A DNA stretch of 64,000 nucleotides from Terriglobus roseus (GCF_900105625.1 NZ_FNSD01000001.1:3658001-3722000); one strand, 5' to 3'; positions 35,619-45,936 are shown, numbered from the stretch's first letter. The notes: generated by a model from the sequence alone, not told the origin. Program-made: numbers and translations.

Positions 35619-36191
35619 ATGCTGCATGACATGCTTCACATCCCGATTCCGCTGCTGGAGAAAATCCTCCGGCCCATCATCGTCTACATTGCGTTGATCC
35701 TTCTTCTCCGCGTCTTTGGCAAGCGTGAGCTGGCGCAGCTGAATCCGATGGATCTCGTCGTCCTTCTGTCTCTGTCGAACACGGTGCAGAATGCGATCAT
35801 CGGCGACGACAACTCCCTCAGCGGCGGCATTGTGGGCGCGATTGCACTGCTGGCGGCGAACTACATCCTCAACCGAATCCTCTTCAGAATGCCGAAACTG
35901 AACGACCTGCTGCAGGGCACGGAGACGGTCCTGATCCGCGACGGCATGCTGGACGAGAAGGCGATGCGCGACGAGATCCTGACGAGGGAAGAGCTCGTCG
36001 GCGTTTTGCACAAGCAGGGCATCCGTGGTTTGGGAGATGTAGAGGAAGCGACCCTTGAGCCAAGCGGCACGTTCTACGTGGAAGCGAAGAAGGACAGCTT
36101 TCCACGAACGCGTCACGAGGAAATCCTCAGCAAGATCGAGGAACTGATGCAGGAAGTGAAGAAGTTGCAGCAGGCAGACGCCGCCCGCTAG
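35619..36191 (+). CDS. DUF421 (YetF-like) membrane protein
   Basis: A 190-residue protein with the DUF421 architecture: two or three N-terminal membrane helices (about 12-85: ILRPIIVYIALILLLRVFGK, VLLSLSNTVQNAIIGDD, GIVGAIALLAANYILNRI) and a cytoplasmic domain with the family hallmarks TETVLIRDGMLDEKAMR and ILTREELVGVLHKQGI. Family members such as YetF are linked to the cell envelope and spore germination in Bacillus; the role here is unknown. ATG 35619 is chosen since MLHDMLHIPIP resembles family N-termini; no clear ribosome site is visible. Confidence 0.85.
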   Translation: MLHDMLHIPIPLLEKILRPIIVYIALILLLRVFGKRELAQLNPMDLVVLLSLSNTVQNAIIGDDNSLSGGIVGAIALLAANYILNRILFRMPKLNDLLQGTETVLIRDGMLDEKAMRDEILTREELVGVLHKQGIRGLGDVEEATLEPSGTFYVEAKKDSFPRTRHEEILSKIEELMQEVKKLQQADAAR

Positions 36192-36391
36192 CGCGTTGGC
36201 TTCTCCGGATCCTTGTCAACCTTGGCCTGTTCCTCGAACCATCGCTTCGGCTTCACGTCGCGGCCTGCATCGCGCAGTGCCGCCCGGTAGCCGCCCATGT
36301 AGATGGAGTACATGACTGCAAGTGCACAGCCAACGCCGAACATGAAACCGAGACAAACGCCGATGAGTGAGGAGACGGCAAAGCCGTACAT
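36188..36391 (-). CDS. Small single-pass membrane protein
   Basis: A 67-residue protein with one or two N-terminal hydrophobic segments (VSSLIGVCLGFMFGVGCALA) and a charged, Lys-rich tail. It overlaps the end of the convergent DUF421 gene by four bases through a shared CTAG. It is divergent from acs, 56 bases away. No family recognised. Confidence 0.6.
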   Translation of the reverse strand: MYGFAVSSLIGVCLGFMFGVGCALAVMYSIYMGGYRAALRDAGRDVKPKRWFEEQAKVDKDPEKPTR

Positions 36392-36447
36392 AACTTGAGC
36401 CTACCAGCGGATGCCAGACGATGGTCAGACCACGTAGAATCGCGTGC

Positions 36448-38421
36448 ATGGCTGAGCAGCAATCCGCAACGTCACCGAATTCCTTTACCTCCACCATGCG
36501 CGAAGACCGCCTTTTCCCACCGCCGCCTGAGTTTGCGGCGCGTGCACACATCCGCTCCCGTGCGGAGTATGACGAGATGTACCGTCGCTCCATCGACGAC
36601 AATGAGGCCTTCTGGGCAGAGCAGGCGCAGTCGCTCGACTGGTTCAAGCCATTCGAAACGGTGCTGGATTGGAACGTTCCCGAGGCGAAGTGGTTCGTCG
36701 GCGGGAAGCTGAATCTTTGTCACAACGCAGTGGATCGTCATGCGCTGGGTTCGCGCGCGGACAAGAATGCGTTGCTATGGGAAGGCGAACCGGGCGAGGT
36801 CCGCTCCCTCACCTATGCGGAGCTTCACGCTGAGGTCCAGCGCTTCGCCAATGTGCTGAAGAGTCTTGGCATCACCAAAGGCGATCGCGTGGCCATCTAC
36901 ATGGGCGTCTGCCCGGAGATCGTGCTGGCTGTCCTTGCATGCGCGCGCATCGGTGCGGTGCACAATGTGGTCTTCGGCGGCTTTGCCGCGCAGGCGCTTG
37001 CGGACCGCATGAATGATGCGCAGTGCAAGCTGCTCATCACGCAGGACACGAGCTTCCGTCGCGGGCAGGACGTCGCTCTGAAGTCCATCGCAGACGAAGC
37101 GCTGGACCGCTCGCCGGGTGTCGAGCACGTGCTCGTTTACCAACGCAGCGGCAAGCCTGTGACCATGAAGGAAGGTCGCGATCACTGGCTGCACGAGGAA
37201 CTGGCCAGGGTCGAGGCCGTATGTGCCGCGGAGCCCATGGACTCTGAAGATCCGCTCTACATCCTGTACACGAGTGGCACGACCGGCAAGCCGAAGGGAC
37301 TGGTTCACACGACCGGCGGCTACGGCGTTGGAACGCTTCTGACGACGAAGTACATCTTCGACCTGCAGGACGAAGATGTGTACTGGTGCACGGCGGACGT
37401 GGGCTGGGTAACGGGGCACAGCTACGTTGTCTACGGTCCACTGCTGAACGGTGCAACGATCATGCTCTACGAAGGCGCTCCAAACTGGCCCGAGTGCGAT
37501 CGCTTCTGGCAGATCGTGGATCGCCATAAGGTCAGCATTTTCTACACCGCTCCCACTGCGATCCGCGCTTTCATGAAGTGGGGAACCGAGCACGTGCACA
37601 AGCACTCGCTTGCCTCGTTGCGCATGCTTGGCACCGTCGGTGAGCCCATCAATCCAGAGGCCTGGATGTGGTATCACCGCGAGATCGGCAAGGAACGCTG
37701 CCCCATCGCAGACACCTGGTGGCAGACCGAGACAGGTTCCATCATGATCGCGGCCATTCCCGGTGCGGTGGCCACCAAGCCCGGATCAGCAACACTGCCT
37801 TTCTTCGGCATCGCGCCGGAGATCGTGACCAAGGAAGGCGAGGCGGTGCCACTTGGGCAGGGTGGACTGCTTGTCATTCGTAAGCCCTGGCCTGCGATGG
37901 CACGCACCATCTTTGGCGACGCGGAGCGCTACAAGAAGGCTTACTGGAGTGAGATTCCCGGCAGCTACTTCACGGGCGACGGAGCTCGTCGCGACGCGGA
38001 CGGCTACTTCTGGCTGATGGGGCGTGTCGACGATGTGCTGAACATCAGCGGTCACCGTCTCGGCACGGCAGAGATCGAGTCTGCACTGGTCGCACACCCG
38101 ATGGTCGCCGAGGCTGCGGTTGTTGGACGCCCGGATGAGATGAAGGGTGAGGGCATTGTGGTCTTTGTCTCGCTTCACGATGGCGCTGAAGTGACGACGA
38201 CGCTAAAGGACGAGCTGAAGAAGCATGTTGCGAAGGAAATCGGTGCGCTTGCGCGGCCCGATGAGATCCGCTTCACGCCGTCGCTGCCCAAGACACGCTC
38301 CGGCAAGATCATGCGCCGGCTGCTACGCGAACTGGCCGCAACGGGCGACGTGAAGGGCGACACCACCACGCTCGAAGACTTTACCGTGGTCGCGAAGCTA
38401 AAGGAGAAGGACGAGGAGTAG
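36448..38421 (+). CDS. acs: Acetyl-CoA synthetase (AMP-forming)
   Basis: A 657-residue ANL-superfamily ligase converting acetate, ATP and CoA to acetyl-CoA. The phosphate-binding loop [19 protein letters not shown], the acetyl-CoA-synthetase signature [14 protein letters not shown], the adenylate motif [13 protein letters not shown], and the hinge [14 protein letters not shown] are all present. The C-terminal [18 protein letters not shown] holds the catalytic Lys that is the usual target of inhibitory acetylation. The length is standard. ATG 36448 has no clear Shine-Dalgarno sequence; a start at the second Met (REDRLFPPP) is possible. Confidence 0.95.
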   Translation: MAEQQSATSPNSFTSTMREDRLFPPPPEFAARAHIRSRAEYDEMYRRSIDDNEAFWAEQAQSLDWFKPFETVLDWNVPEAKWFVGGKLNLCHNAVDRHALGSRADKNALLWEGEPGEVRSLTYAELHAEVQRFANVLKSLGITKGDRVAIYMGVCPEIVLAVLACARIGAVHNVVFGGFAAQALADRMNDAQCKLLITQDTSFRRGQDVALKSIADEALDRSPGVEHVLVYQRSGKPVTMKEGRDHWLHEELARVEAVCAAEPMDSEDPLYILYTSGTTGKPKGLVHTTGGYGVGTLLTTKYIFDLQDEDVYWCTADVGWVTGHSYVVYGPLLNGATIMLYEGAPNWPECDRFWQIVDRHKVSIFYTAPTAIRAFMKWGTEHVHKHSLASLRMLGTVGEPINPEAWMWYHREIGKERCPIADTWWQTETGSIMIAAIPGAVATKPGSATLPFFGIAPEIVTKEGEAVPLGQGGLLVIRKPWPAMARTIFGDAERYKKAYWSEIPGSYFTGDGARRDADGYFWLMGRVDDVLNISGHRLGTAEIESALVAHPMVAEAAVVGRPDEMKGEGIVVFVSLHDGAEVTTTLKDELKKHVAKEIGALARPDEIRFTPSLPKTRSGKIMRRLLRELAATGDVKGDTTTLEDFTVVAKLKEKDEE

Positions 38422-38466
38422 TTCTCTCTGGGATAAAGACGCGAATGCCTTTGCGTAAATGATTGA

Positions 38467-38493
38467 GCCGGCGAGATGCAAATCTCGACCGGC
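38467..38493. terminator. Terminator between convergent acs and histidine kinase
   Basis: GCCGG-CGAGAT (38467-38477), loop GCAA, ATCTCG, bulged A, CCGGC (to 38493). Stem of 11 pairs with one bulge; no long T-run, but the gap between converging genes fits a two-way terminator. Confidence 0.6.
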
Positions 38494-38515
38494 CCAGTTC
38501 TTTGTGCGAAGCTCC

Positions 38516-40936
38516 CTAGCGCAGATGGCTGCTGGGCTTCGTCGGCAGCGTAAACAGGAAGCGTGCGCCATGGCCTAGTTCGCTTTCAGCCCAGATGCGC
38601 CCGCCGTGTTGCACGACGATGGAACGGCAGATCGCGAGACCCAGGCCGGTCCCGCCCATGACGCGCGAGTCGGATGCATCAACCTGCTGGAAGCGACCGA
38701 AGATGTGTTCGAGCTTGTCCGCAGGAATGCCGCGACCGTGATCGCGAACCTCAAGCGTGGCCTCACCGGGCGCGCTGTAGTAAGCGGCCATGTAGATCTC
38801 GCTGTCGGGCAACGAGAACTTGATGGCGTTGGAGAGCAGGTTTGTGATGGTCTGCAGGATGCGATCGGAGTCTGCCCACAGATGTACGCCGGGCTTGCCA
38901 AAGGTGACCCGGACGCCGTTCTTCGCGGCCGTACCACTGAGCAGCTCAGCCGCACGGTGCAGCAGGTCCGTCGCATCCACGTCGCCATAATGAAGCTCGG
39001 CTTTGCCGGAGCCGATCCGCTCCAGTTCAAGGATGTCATTCACCAGCTTCACCAACCGGTCGGTGTTGCCAATGGCGATGCCGAGCATCTGCTTCGCTTT
39101 GTCGGGCCGCGTGTTCAAAGCGCCAGAGGCGATCAGGCCAAGGGATGCGCGCATGCTGGTCAACGGCGTTCGCAGCTCGTGCGACACGGTTGAGACGAAC
39201 TCGTCCTTCATGCGATCGAGCTCTTGGCGTTCGGTTGTGTCGGTGAATGCGACCACGATGCCGGTAGCGGTTCCCTGGTTCAGGATGGGACACGCAACGT
39301 ACTCCACGGGGAAGCTTGTGCCGTCTTTCCGCCAGAAGATATCGGTGCTCACGCGGATGGGACGCAACTCGCGCGCTGAGTTCATGATGCGGCACTCGCT
39401 CTCAGGGTACGGAGAGCCATCAGGCCGCGTGTGATGCATGAGAGCGTGTATGTTCTTGCCGAGAATCTCGGTCGCGATCTCATCCGGTCGGTAGCCGAGA
39501 ATCTGTGCTGCAGCCGGATTGCACACCGTGGCGCAGCCACTCAGATCTGTACCAAAGATTCCGTCGCCCACAGAGTCGAGGATGGAGTTGGACTGCAGCG
39601 TCAGGGCAGAGAGCCGCTCCTCCGCGCGTACCTTCTCGGTGATGTCGACGCCGAAACACAGCGCGTAGTGCTCTCGCGTGCTGGCTTCGATCAGGCGGTT
39701 CCGATAGGCCACGACATGCGACGTGCCATCGCGATGACAGAATTCAAAGGTACCTTGTGCCTCGCCCGAGGCTGCAAGGCTTGCCAAGTACTGCTCGAAG
39801 GACGGCTGTGCTGGCAGTGGCATGAAATGGGACAGCCGCCGGTTCAACATCTGCTCGGCGGTGTAGCCAAGGTTCTCTGCCCCGTAGGTGTTGATGGAGA
39901 GGATGGTTCCATCCAGCGCGTGAGTGAACACCGCACCCAACGATCCTTCGATCAGCAGGCGATAGCGCGCTTCACTCTCTCGCAAAGTGATTTCCGCTTC
40001 GCGCTGCAGCGTGACATCGATGCCGGTCGCGATCAGGAAGGCGACCTCACCCTGCGCATCGAGCAGCGCGGTTGCCGTCCACTGAATGCGGCGAATTGAA
40101 CCATCGCGCGTTCTCCAGCGATTTTCAAACGCGAAAGGGAAAAGGCCATCGCGCAGCTGCGTGTAGGTCGCGATCGCGTTGTCACGATCTTCCGCAGGCA
40201 CCAGCGTGTCCCACTCAGTCTGTCCTACGACCTCGCCCAGGGCATAGCCCGAGATGGTTTCGCAGATGCGATTGAAACGAACGATGCGCCCGGCGGTGTC
40301 CAGCACGACCACCAGCGCGCCGACCGTGTCGAGTACCGCAGAGACAAAGTTGCGCTCGACAGTCAGCGCCGATTCCACACGCTGCCGCGAACGCGCGTCC
40401 CGATCTGCGATGCGGTTGTTCAGGTTTAGTTCCAGCCGCGCCATCACCTGGCGGGCCAGTGTTCGAAGTGTGTTCGCTTCCAGTTCGTCCAGGCGCCGCG
40501 GCGCTACGTCATAGACGCACAACGTTCCCACGGCCTGACCGTCCGATGTACGCAGAGGAGCACCCGCGTAAAAGCGGAACGACGAGTTGCCAATGGGAAT
40601 GACGCCGTTCGGATAGTGCGCATCTTCTGCGGCGTCCGGGATCTGAAAGACGTCGTCACCCAGGATCGTCTCGTCACATGGCGACTCGTCCCGCAGCATG
40701 GTGCGCGACGGAATCCCTACACGCGACTTGAACCAGATGCGATCACGCTCCACGAAAGAAACCGCTGCCGCGGGAACGTCGCATATCTGCGCAACGAGCT
40801 GCGTGATCTCATCCAGCGCCGGGTCTGGCAGGCTGCTGATCTCAAGACGATCAAGCGCCTGCAATCGCCGCTGCTCGGGCGAGATTGCCATGGCGGCGTT
40901 GAGTGCAGAACTCTCGTGATGGATGCTTGTCGCCAT
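38516..40936 (-). CDS. Soluble GAF/multi-PAS sensor histidine kinase
   Basis: An 806-residue cytoplasmic kinase with no membrane segment. Domains in order: GAF (about 25-180, with VAQICDVPAAAVSFVERDRI and YAGAPLRTSDGQAVGTLCVY), three PAS/PAC units (about 205-320, 325-445 and 450-580), HisKA (VSTVSHELRTPLTSMRASL with the phospho-acceptor His) and HATPase (NLLSNAIKFS, HGRGIPADKLEHIFGRF, GGTGLGLAICRSIV). Its ATG overlaps the stop of the upstream DUF4440 gene (TAATG); an ATG at 40960 inside that gene is also in frame. It is an orphan kinase with no response regulator nearby. PAS ligands are not predictable here. Confidence 0.9.
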   Translation of the reverse strand: MATSIHHESSALNAAMAISPEQRRLQALDRLEISSLPDPALDEITQLVAQICDVPAAAVSFVERDRIWFKSRVGIPSRTMLRDESPCDETILGDDVFQIPDAAEDAHYPNGVIPIGNSSFRFYAGAPLRTSDGQAVGTLCVYDVAPRRLDELEANTLRTLARQVMARLELNLNNRIADRDARSRQRVESALTVERNFVSAVLDTVGALVVVLDTAGRIVRFNRICETISGYALGEVVGQTEWDTLVPAEDRDNAIATYTQLRDGLFPFAFENRWRTRDGSIRRIQWTATALLDAQGEVAFLIATGIDVTLQREAEITLRESEARYRLLIEGSLGAVFTHALDGTILSINTYGAENLGYTAEQMLNRRLSHFMPLPAQPSFEQYLASLAASGEAQGTFEFCHRDGTSHVVAYRNRLIEASTREHYALCFGVDITEKVRAEERLSALTLQSNSILDSVGDGIFGTDLSGCATVCNPAAAQILGYRPDEIATEILGKNIHALMHHTRPDGSPYPESECRIMNSARELRPIRVSTDIFWRKDGTSFPVEYVACPILNQGTATGIVVAFTDTTERQELDRMKDEFVSTVSHELRTPLTSMRASLGLIASGALNTRPDKAKQMLGIAIGNTDRLVKLVNDILELERIGSGKAELHYGDVDATDLLHRAAELLSGTAAKNGVRVTFGKPGVHLWADSDRILQTITNLLSNAIKFSLPDSEIYMAAYYSAPGEATLEVRDHGRGIPADKLEHIFGRFQQVDASDSRVMGGTGLGLAICRSIVVQHGGRIWAESELGHGARFLFTLPTKPSSHLR

Positions 40937-41469
40937 TAAGGGTTCGGTAGCTTGCAGCATTCACCGGCTGCTGCGGGTTCTTCGGCGCTGGCGTCCAGTG
41001 CCACTTTCCAGACCCCGTCGGGCAGGCGCTTCCACACCGTGATGTAACGGCCGCTTGTTGTCACATCATTGCCGTTGCGGTCTTTCGCGTGGCCATCATA
41101 GTGCCCCCAGGTGAAGCCCATATCCCCGCTCGGACCCATCTCGCCGCCGGTGGGTGTCCACTGCAGTTGATACTCTTTCGGATTCCAAGCGGCACCGGCC
41201 GCGATGTTCGTCTTACCGTGGACTGCTGGCTTCGCGTTGTTCAACGTCAGTGCATCATCGGCAAACCAGCTGGCGAACGCCTTGCCTCCGCCGGCAAGTG
41301 TCTCCTTCGCAAACTGCGCATCCAATTGCAGCAATTGCAGTATGCCGGGCGAAAGTGTGGGCTGCGTCACGGGATTGTTCGCAGGCGCACGGCGCGACAG
41401 TGGATCCAGCTGCGCATGGAGTGCAACAGCCCCGACGAACATCACGCTTCCCAAGAAAAGCGATCGCAT
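40936..41469 (-). CDS. Exported DUF4440/SnoaL-like protein
   Basis: A 177-residue exported protein with a signal peptide (MRSLFLGSVMFVGAVALHAQ). The mature part has the NTF2-like cone of DUF4440: LLQLDAQFAKETLAGGGKAF, ASWFADDALTLNNAKPAVHG, then paired strands GDMGFTWGHYDG and GRYITVWKRLPDGVWKVALD. Such proteins bind small ligands or act as simple enzymes; nothing indicates which. Its stop overlaps the start of the histidine-kinase gene, suggesting co-expression and perhaps a periplasmic partner of the signalling protein, which is speculative. Confidence 0.8.
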   Translation of the reverse strand: MRSLFLGSVMFVGAVALHAQLDPLSRRAPANNPVTQPTLSPGILQLLQLDAQFAKETLAGGGKAFASWFADDALTLNNAKPAVHGKTNIAAGAAWNPKEYQLQWTPTGGEMGPSGDMGFTWGHYDGHAKDRNGNDVTTSGRYITVWKRLPDGVWKVALDASAEEPAAAGECCKLPNP

Positions 41470-41529
41470 GGCATTTTCCCTAGAACACCAATGTACCCGT
41501 GCAACAGCGAAACAGATAGAGTGTGGTGA

Positions 41530-42963
41530 ATGTCTACGGATGTCTCAAAAGGTACGTCGTCGAAGTTTCGGCCGATGGAGGTTGCAGTCTGTGCTGCGGC
41601 TGCAGTCCTGCTCGTCAGCGGTTCGGTCCTCGGACTCGGGGGATCGGCGATGCATCTGCATGCTTCTCCTACGGCTGGCGAAGCACTTCGGATTGCGAGC
41701 GTGCTCCTTCTTTTTTACTGGGCGACATTCCTGCGCAGGAGATTAACACCCTGGATCGTAGTGGGCATGATTACCGGTATCGAGATCGGGCTTGACGCTC
41801 CGGCGCTTGCGATTGGCTCGCATTTCCTGAGCGACATCTTTCTCCGACTGGTGAAGACGATTGTTGCTCCGCTGATTCTTGCGACTCTGGTGAGCGGTAT
41901 CGCGGGTCATGGCGACTTGAAGAGCGTTGGTCGCATGGGCTGGAAGAGCCTGCTCTACTTTGAGGTGCTGACCACCATCGCACTGGTCGTAGGACTGGTT
42001 GCAGCAAATATCTCGAAGGCGGGTGTCGGCCTGGCGATGCCAGCGGAACTGGCTGGCACTGTGCCGAGCGCAGCGCCCATGCACTGGCAGGATTTCCTGG
42101 CGCACGTCTTTCCGGAGAACATCGCCAAGTCCATTGCGGAGGGCCAGGTCCTGCAGGTCGCCGTTTTCGCGGCCATCTTCGGCATGGCGCTTGCGATGGC
42201 TCCACGCGAGAAGGCGGCGCCCGTTTTGCGACTTGCCGAGGGTTTAAGCGAAGTGATGTTCCGCTTCACAAACATCGTCATGTACACGGCGCCACTGGGC
42301 GTTGCTGCGGCGATGGCGTATACCGTCGCGAAGATGGGGCCGGGCGTTTTGGTCCATCTGGGTAAGTTGTTGTTGGTCTTTTATGGGGCATTGCTGGTCT
42401 TCATCCTCGGCGTTTTGCTGCCTGTCGCACTGCTTGCGCGCCTCCCCCTTAAGCGTCTGCTGCGTCACGTCTCAGGGCCCGCGGCGATCGCGTTTGCTAC
42501 CGCAACGAGCGAGGCCGCTCTGCCCCGGGCCATGGAAGAGATGGAGGCGTTCGGCGTGCCGCGGCGCATCCTGTCCTTTGTGATCCCGGCCGGCTACTCG
42601 TTCAACCTGGACGGATCGACGCTCTATCTCGCCATGGCGATGGTCTTTGTGGCGCAGGTGGCGAACGTTCCCCTGAGTATCGGGACGCAGGTCTTCATGA
42701 TGGGGACCCTGATGCTCGCGTCCAAGGGGGTTGCCGGCGTGCCGCGCGCCGTCCTGGTCGTGCTGCTGGCCACCGCCGGAACCCTGCGGCTCCCGAGCGA
42801 GCCGATCCTCGTCTTGCTCGGCATCGACGCCCTCATGGACATGGGGCGCACTGCCATCAACGTCGTTGGCAACTGTCTCGCCTCAGCGGTGATCGCCCGC
42901 TGGGAGGGCGCGCTGGATACCGAAACCGCCGAACCAGCCGTTCTGGCGGCCATGGCGGAGTAG
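41530..42963 (+). CDS. Dicarboxylate/amino acid:cation symporter (DAACS family)
   Basis: A 477-residue secondary transporter of the GltP/DctA type, using H+ or Na+ to import glutamate, aspartate or C4-dicarboxylates. Eight membrane helices and two re-entrant loops are expected. Family signatures are LVKTIVAPLILATLVSGIAG, the substrate loop AIAFATATSEAALPRAME (the usual Ser-rich motif is Thr/Ala-rich here), GYSFNLDGSTLYLAMA, and ALMDMGRTAINVVGNCLASA, where the conserved Asp, Arg and Asn bind substrate and cation. Substrate choice cannot be fixed by eye. The gene is divergent from DUF4440 and 86 bases ahead of dxs. Confidence 0.88.
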   Translation: MSTDVSKGTSSKFRPMEVAVCAAAAVLLVSGSVLGLGGSAMHLHASPTAGEALRIASVLLLFYWATFLRRRLTPWIVVGMITGIEIGLDAPALAIGSHFLSDIFLRLVKTIVAPLILATLVSGIAGHGDLKSVGRMGWKSLLYFEVLTTIALVVGLVAANISKAGVGLAMPAELAGTVPSAAPMHWQDFLAHVFPENIAKSIAEGQVLQVAVFAAIFGMALAMAPREKAAPVLRLAEGLSEVMFRFTNIVMYTAPLGVAAAMAYTVAKMGPGVLVHLGKLLLVFYGALLVFILGVLLPVALLARLPLKRLLRHVSGPAAIAFATATSEAALPRAMEEMEAFGVPRRILSFVIPAGYSFNLDGSTLYLAMAMVFVAQVANVPLSIGTQVFMMGTLMLASKGVAGVPRAVLVVLLATAGTLRLPSEPILVLLGIDALMDMGRTAINVVGNCLASAVIARWEGALDTETAEPAVLAAMAE

Positions 42964-43049
42964 CCGGCAGATACAATTTGAGTGCATCAATATTCGTTGG
43001 AAGCGCGGATACCCCTTTCCCAGCGCACCGGCGTCCTATTCAAGGAACA

Positions 43050-44939
43050 ATGAGCGAATTTCTCACCACGATCGAATCTCCTGCCGACATCAAGAAGCTC
43101 ACAATTCCGCAGCTTGCGGAGTTGGCGGAGGAGATTCGCGAACGCCTGATCCAAAGTGTTGCGAAGACTGGCGGCCACATCGGCCCCAACCTCGGCGTGG
43201 TCGAACTGACCATCGCCATGCACTATGTCTTTGATACGCCCCGCGACTCGTTTGTCTTCGACGTCAGCCACCAGTCGTATGTGCACAAGTTACTCACAGG
43301 TCGCGAATCCCGCTTCAATACCATTCGTCAGCCGAATGGCCTGAATGGTTTCATGCTGCGCACCGAGAGCGAGCATGACAGCTTTGGCGCGGGGCACGCG
43401 GGGACTGCTCTAAGCGCCGCACTGGGCATGGCCGTGGCACGCGATCTGAGCGGCGGCACGGAGCACATCGTTGCGCTCGCCGGCGATGCTGCCTTCACCT
43501 GCGGTATCTCGTACGAAGCACTCAACAACATCGCCGGCCAGACCAAGCGCATGATCATTGTGCTGAACGACAACGAGTGGTCGATCGACAAAAACGTCGG
43601 CGCCATCGCTTCGTACTTCCACACAATCATCACGCACCCTCGCTTCACGTACCTGCACGACCGCGCTTCCGAGTTGATCGAGCGCATTGGTGGCAAGGCG
43701 GCAAAGCACGTCCAGCGCAAAGCCGAGGAAAGCGTGAAGGGTCTGCTCGGACCTTCGATGCTCTTTGAAGAGTTTGGCCTGGACTACTACGGTCCCATTG
43801 ATGGGCACGATCTTCCGCTGCTGATCAAGACCTTCCAGTTCCTGAAGGCGCAGAACAAGCCGGTGGTGCTGCACGCGATTACCCAGAAGGGACGCGGCTT
43901 CCAGCCGGCAATGGATCGCCAGAAGAAGTTCCACGGCCTGGGACCATACGATCCCGAGACGGGCGATACCGCGGCAGCAGGACAGAAGACCTACTCCGAG
44001 ATCTTCGCGGAGACGTTAGTTAAGTTGGCTAACAATGATCCGAAGGTCGTCGCGATCACGGCTGCCATGCCGAACGGCACAGCGCTTGATCTCTTCCGTC
44101 CCGTACATCCGGGCCGCTTCTTCGATGTAGGTATCGCAGAAGAGCATGCCGTGATCTTCGCTGCGGGCATGGCAACGAAGGGCTACCGACCCTTCTGCGC
44201 GATCTACTCGACCTTTCTGCAGCGAGCGTTCGATCCCATTGTTCACGACGTAGCACTTCAGGAGCTGCCCGTTGTCTTCTGCATGGATCGCGGCGGCCTG
44301 AGCGGCGATGACGGCCCAACGCATCACGGCCTGTTTGACATCAGCTACCTCCGCTCTATCCCGAATATCGTGCACATGGTGCCGAAGGATGAAGACGAAC
44401 TTGCGGACATGATGCAGACTGCGCTGGAGCACAAGGGCCCGAGCGCTATTCGCTATCCCCGCGGCACGGGCCCCGGAACGACTGTGAAGGCTCAGCCTGT
44501 TGCGCTGACCATCGGCAAGGCCGAGGTCATTCAGGACGGTTCAGATGTTGTGATCTTCGGGCTTGGTGCGCTGCTGCCACTTGCACGGGAGATGGCCACG
44601 CAACTCTTGAAGCTGGGCCTCTCCGTCGCTGTGATCAATCCTCGCTTTGTGAAGCCGATCGATCGTGAGTGTGTTGAGCACTATGGGCATCATTGTGGAC
44701 TCGTCATCACCTTTGAAGACCATGTCCTCGCAGGTGGATTTGGATCGACGGTGCTTGAGACGCTGAGTGCCGCAGAGATTGCTACGCCGGTCGTTCGTGT
44801 CGGCTGGCCGGACCAGTTCATCGAGCATGGCAAGGTGGAGTCGCTGCGGGAGAAGTATGGCATCAGTGTCCAGGGCGCTCTGCGGGAGGCGCAACCTTAC
44901 CTGAATGCGTTGCTGCAGGAACGTCTCGCACACCGGTAG
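43050..44939 (+). CDS. dxs: 1-Deoxy-D-xylulose-5-phosphate synthase
   Basis: DXS makes deoxyxylulose 5-phosphate from pyruvate and glyceraldehyde 3-phosphate, opening the MEP isoprenoid pathway. The 629-residue protein shows FVFDVSHQSYVHKLLTGRES with the active-site His, the TPP/Mg motif ALAGDAAFTCGISYEALNN plus ending NDNEWSID, the region GPIDGHDLPLLI, and the second-domain DVGIAEEHAVIFAAGMA with the catalytic Glu and CMDRGGLSGDDGPTHHGLFD. ATG 43050 follows AAGGA at short spacing; an in-frame GTG/TTG-type extension to 42978 is not conserved. A strong terminator follows. Confidence 0.93.
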   Translation: MSEFLTTIESPADIKKLTIPQLAELAEEIRERLIQSVAKTGGHIGPNLGVVELTIAMHYVFDTPRDSFVFDVSHQSYVHKLLTGRESRFNTIRQPNGLNGFMLRTESEHDSFGAGHAGTALSAALGMAVARDLSGGTEHIVALAGDAAFTCGISYEALNNIAGQTKRMIIVLNDNEWSIDKNVGAIASYFHTIITHPRFTYLHDRASELIERIGGKAAKHVQRKAEESVKGLLGPSMLFEEFGLDYYGPIDGHDLPLLIKTFQFLKAQNKPVVLHAITQKGRGFQPAMDRQKKFHGLGPYDPETGDTAAAGQKTYSEIFAETLVKLANNDPKVVAITAAMPNGTALDLFRPVHPGRFFDVGIAEEHAVIFAAGMATKGYRPFCAIYSTFLQRAFDPIVHDVALQELPVVFCMDRGGLSGDDGPTHHGLFDISYLRSIPNIVHMVPKDEDELADMMQTALEHKGPSAIRYPRGTGPGTTVKAQPVALTIGKAEVIQDGSDVVIFGLGALLPLAREMATQLLKLGLSVAVINPRFVKPIDRECVEHYGHHCGLVITFEDHVLAGGFGSTVLETLSAAEIATPVVRVGWPDQFIEHGKVESLREKYGISVQGALREAQPYLNALLQERLAHR

Positions 44940-44965
44940 AACACACTCGGCAGAAGTTCAGAAGT

Positions 44966-45001
44966 GGGCGAAACAGGCGACTGTTTCGCCCATGCTTTTT
45001 T
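44966..45001 (+). terminator. Terminator after dxs
   Basis: Perfect 11-bp stem GGGCGAAACAG (44966-44976) / CTGTTTCGCCC (44981-44991), loop GCGA, then CATGC and a run of seven T. Confidence 0.9.
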
Positions 45002-45122
45002 GGGCGCGGAAAACACCCGTCATTCGCGGAGATTCGCGCTAAAAGCATGCTTTTGAATCGATTTAGAATTCACGCGTCAGATTGCTATCTGCAGTTTCCG
45101 CGGGAATTTTCCGATCTTCGGT

Positions 45123-45665
45123 CTAACGCTGTCGAGCGGCCATGTTCTCCGCGAAGATCGGCATGAGCTTTTCCGTCTGCCTGTGTCGGAAGCGGAAGAT
45201 GTAGCGCATCTGGGCGCGGCCTACCGCCCAGTGCATCACGTCTCCCAGCACCCAGCCCGGCAGCTCGTACTCGACGTGATCGTGGACGAGTGTTCCCGGG
45301 ATGCCGTTGCGTGTTTCTTCGCGAACGGAATGACAGTGCCGCCAATAGTGGAACGGGCCTGAGGTCTGCGCGTCGCAGAAGTGGTCATTCCATTCAAATT
45401 CGGGGATCAGCGCATGCCAGTTCAGCCGCAGCGGCAGTCCTGGTAACGCCCGGAAGCTCAGGATCATGGTCGTCCCAACGCCCGTTCCCAGCCGCGCGGG
45501 CGATCCGGGCGGCGGCGCAGGAGGTGCGATCAGCCGCAGTTCTTCAATCTTTGCGCGCTGCCATGCGGGCATTAGTGGCGGCAGATTCTGCGGATTCGCG
45601 AAGAAAGCGAAGACGACGGGCAGCGGAAAGGGCAGCCATTGATCGGCTTCGAAAATGTGACGCAT
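45123..45665 (-). CDS. SRPBCC (START-like) ligand-binding protein
   Basis: A 180-residue soluble protein with the helix-grip pattern of SRPBCC cyclase/dehydrase-like proteins: N-terminal DQWLPFPLPVVFAFFANPQN, a proline-rich loop, FHYWRHCHSV, VHDHVEYELPGWVLGD and a C-terminal helix RAQMRYIFRFRHRQTEKL. The family binds hydrophobic ligands. It is often annotated as cell division inhibitor SulA-like or cyclase, but nothing here supports a specific activity. ATG 45665 has AAGG six bases before it. It is convergent with dxs and divergent from the TonB receptor. Confidence 0.75.
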   Translation of the reverse strand: MRHIFEADQWLPFPLPVVFAFFANPQNLPPLMPAWQRAKIEELRLIAPPAPPPGSPARLGTGVGTTMILSFRALPGLPLRLNWHALIPEFEWNDHFCDAQTSGPFHYWRHCHSVREETRNGIPGTLVHDHVEYELPGWVLGDVMHWAVGRAQMRYIFRFRHRQTEKLMPIFAENMAARQR

Positions 45666-45936
45666 GCAGCCTTGGAGTGGGGAATCGTGCGTGGGGTTGG
45701 AACGGTAATCGCATTTCGGACCGATGCAGTCGGAAATTCTTTCCAGATCAGGGACCGACCTGGTCTTACATCATGTACTCTCGTCATATCGGACTGATTG
45801 TGTCTGAGATGGATGCGGCAACGCGACCTCTCCTGTGGCCAGTGAGTCCGTGTGTAACACGGGCGTCGTTGAGGGACTTCGCAAGTGAATGACAGGGTCG
45901 CGCCGTAGAGCGCGCCCGAGCCCCGGAGCTAGTGAA
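45666..45936. promoter_or_regulatory. Divergent region upstream of the TonB receptor
   Basis: A 271-base gap with a palindrome CCGTGT-GTA-ACACGG at 45848-45862, about 75 bases before the receptor start, which could fold in the mRNA leader or bind a regulator. A Fur box is expected for such an iron-uptake operon, but I see no 19-bp sequence clearly matching one; the AT-rich stretch around 45767-45800 would be the place to search. Confidence 0.35.
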